Assembly: GCF_900112135.1 (NCBI RefSeq)
Contig: NZ_FOLC01000011.1
Location: forward strand, 109,164-173,163
Length of the DNA: 64,000 nt
Reading direction: 5' to 3'
Origin: Collimonas sp. OK412
GTDB taxonomy: Bacteria > Pseudomonadota > Gammaproteobacteria > Burkholderiales > Burkholderiaceae_D
Numbering within the stretch: the first letter of the stretch is position 1; each line of letters opens with the position of its first letter. Shown here in pieces: positions 63,347-64,000 of this stretch. The position numbers were made by a program, and so were the translations under genes. The notes below the pieces were generated by a model. It was not told the origin of the DNA. It searched no databases and saw only the letters and a program-made list of their open reading frames with translations.

Positions 63347-64000
63347 TCAATCAAGCCTGAAGCGCAGCCCCAGCGCCAGCACGCTGTTGCGCAACCCGCC
63401 GTTGCTCAGCTGCGCATCGTAGTTCAAGTACCAGCCCCAGCGGCTATCCACCGCCGTATTCAAACCCAAACCCGCCCAGCCCGAACTGCGCGCCAAGCCG
63501 ATCCCCTGCACCGTGAAGCGCGCCGCCGGCGCCCCCACATACGCCGCCCCGAAATCCAGGCTGCCATCGCTGAACGCATGCTGCCACGCCGCGTAAGCCT
63601 GCACCACGCTCAAGCCGCCAGCCCATTGGAAACTGCTGTCGCCCCGCACACCCAGCAACCCCGCCGTCTGTTTATAAGCCTGGCTGTCCGCCGTCAAGCC
63701 GAACACCCCGCCGCTTTCGGTAAAACCGCCGCGCTTGAGGCGGTCATACGCCAGGCCGGCGTAGGGCGTCAGCCGCATGTCGGCCGAGAGCGGCAACACA
63801 TAACCGCCTTCCGCATAGGCCGACCACAGGCTGTCCGTGTGGCTGGTCCCCAGGTTCTGCTCGCTATTGCCGATCACCGCGCTGCGCGTCACCGTGCTGT
63901 CGATGCTGGCTGCGCCCGCCCGTCCCGCTACATACCAGCCGTCCGCACCGAATGCATGGCGGCCATACAGGGAGACGCCGGTGCTGTGCCCCTTCGATTG
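63347..64000 (-). CDS. autotransporter beta-barrel domain protein, N-terminal part beyond the window
   Basis: 218 codons are open to the window edge. They encode the C-terminal part of a type Va autotransporter barrel: YGRHAFGADGWYVAGRAG, LWSAYAEGGYVLPLSADMRLTPYAGLAYDR, FQWAGGLSVVQAYAAWQHAF, and a last strand VLALGLRFRLD ending near an aromatic/charged terminus. The passenger domain is outside the window, so cargo and function are unknown. It is convergent with ftsK across a hairpin. Confidence 0.85.
   Translation of the reverse strand, partial: QSKGHSTGVSLYGRHAFGADGWYVAGRAGAASIDSTVTRSAVIGNSEQNLGTSHTDSLWSAYAEGGYVLPLSADMRLTPYAGLAYDRLKRGGFTESGGVFGLTADSQAYKQTAGLLGVRGDSSFQWAGGLSVVQAYAAWQHAFSDGSLDFGAAYVGAPAARFTVQGIGLARSSGWAGLGLNTAVDSRWGWYLNYDAQLSNGGLRNSVLALGLRFRLD

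Overview
The window looks like a chromosome segment from a betaproteobacterium of the Oxalobacteraceae (Burkholderiales), most plausibly Collimonas or a close relative. This is inferred from GC-rich coding sequence, the rpsU-yqeY-dnaG-rpoD order, the style of the housekeeping proteins, and the mix of type III secretion, trimeric autotransporter and TonB-receptor genes. No database search was possible.

Layout. (1) 0.1-29.3 kb is an ordinary, dense core region. It holds maf and RNase G with a GT8 glycosyltransferase, two convergent GT9 (heptosyltransferase-type) genes, a leftward dnaE-msbA-GT9 block, trhO, a flavodoxin-type quinone reductase divergent from a LysR regulator that overlaps gluQ, rhlE, tsaD, a sigma/anti-sigma pair, ybiB, a CPA2 antiporter-ybdK-flavoprotein operon, and the macromolecular synthesis block rpsU-yqeY-dnaG-rpoD. 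(2) 29.4-44.0 kb is a genomic island. An intact CAU-anticodon tRNA at 29419-29497 is followed by a truncated tyrosine integrase. A 40-bp copy of the tRNA 3' half lies 14.5 kb away at 43963-44002. The island carries two related redox modules (TetR, short-chain dehydrogenases, zinc-free quinone oxidoreductases, an Old Yellow Enzyme) with four copies of a shared palindrome. It also carries an AT-rich iteron-like cluster, IS5 and IS21 wreckage, and a cassette of a putative type III effector with two CesT-like chaperones. (3) 44.0-52.7 kb is a second accessory block. A 1490-aa trimeric autotransporter adhesin lies between two near-identical AraC regulators in inverted orientation, with a transposase-derived small ORF. 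It ends at the 5' remnant of an IS21-family element and a tRNA-like tail. (4) 52.9-64.0 kb returns to denser chromosome: a TIG-domain lipoprotein with a metzincin zinc motif, an unknown protein, a large TonB-dependent receptor, an FtsK-type translocase and the C-terminal part of a classical autotransporter cut by the window end.

How the genes work together. In both redox modules a TetR gene and the first dehydrogenase gene carry the same ATGAT-N4-ATCAT palindrome. This suggests autoregulated, co-induced operons that reduce reactive carbonyl, enone or quinone compounds. The chaperone-chaperone-effector operon implies a type III secretion system elsewhere in the genome. The adhesin, surface protease, TonB receptor and autotransporter give the second half of the window a strong cell-surface and host/fungus-interaction character.
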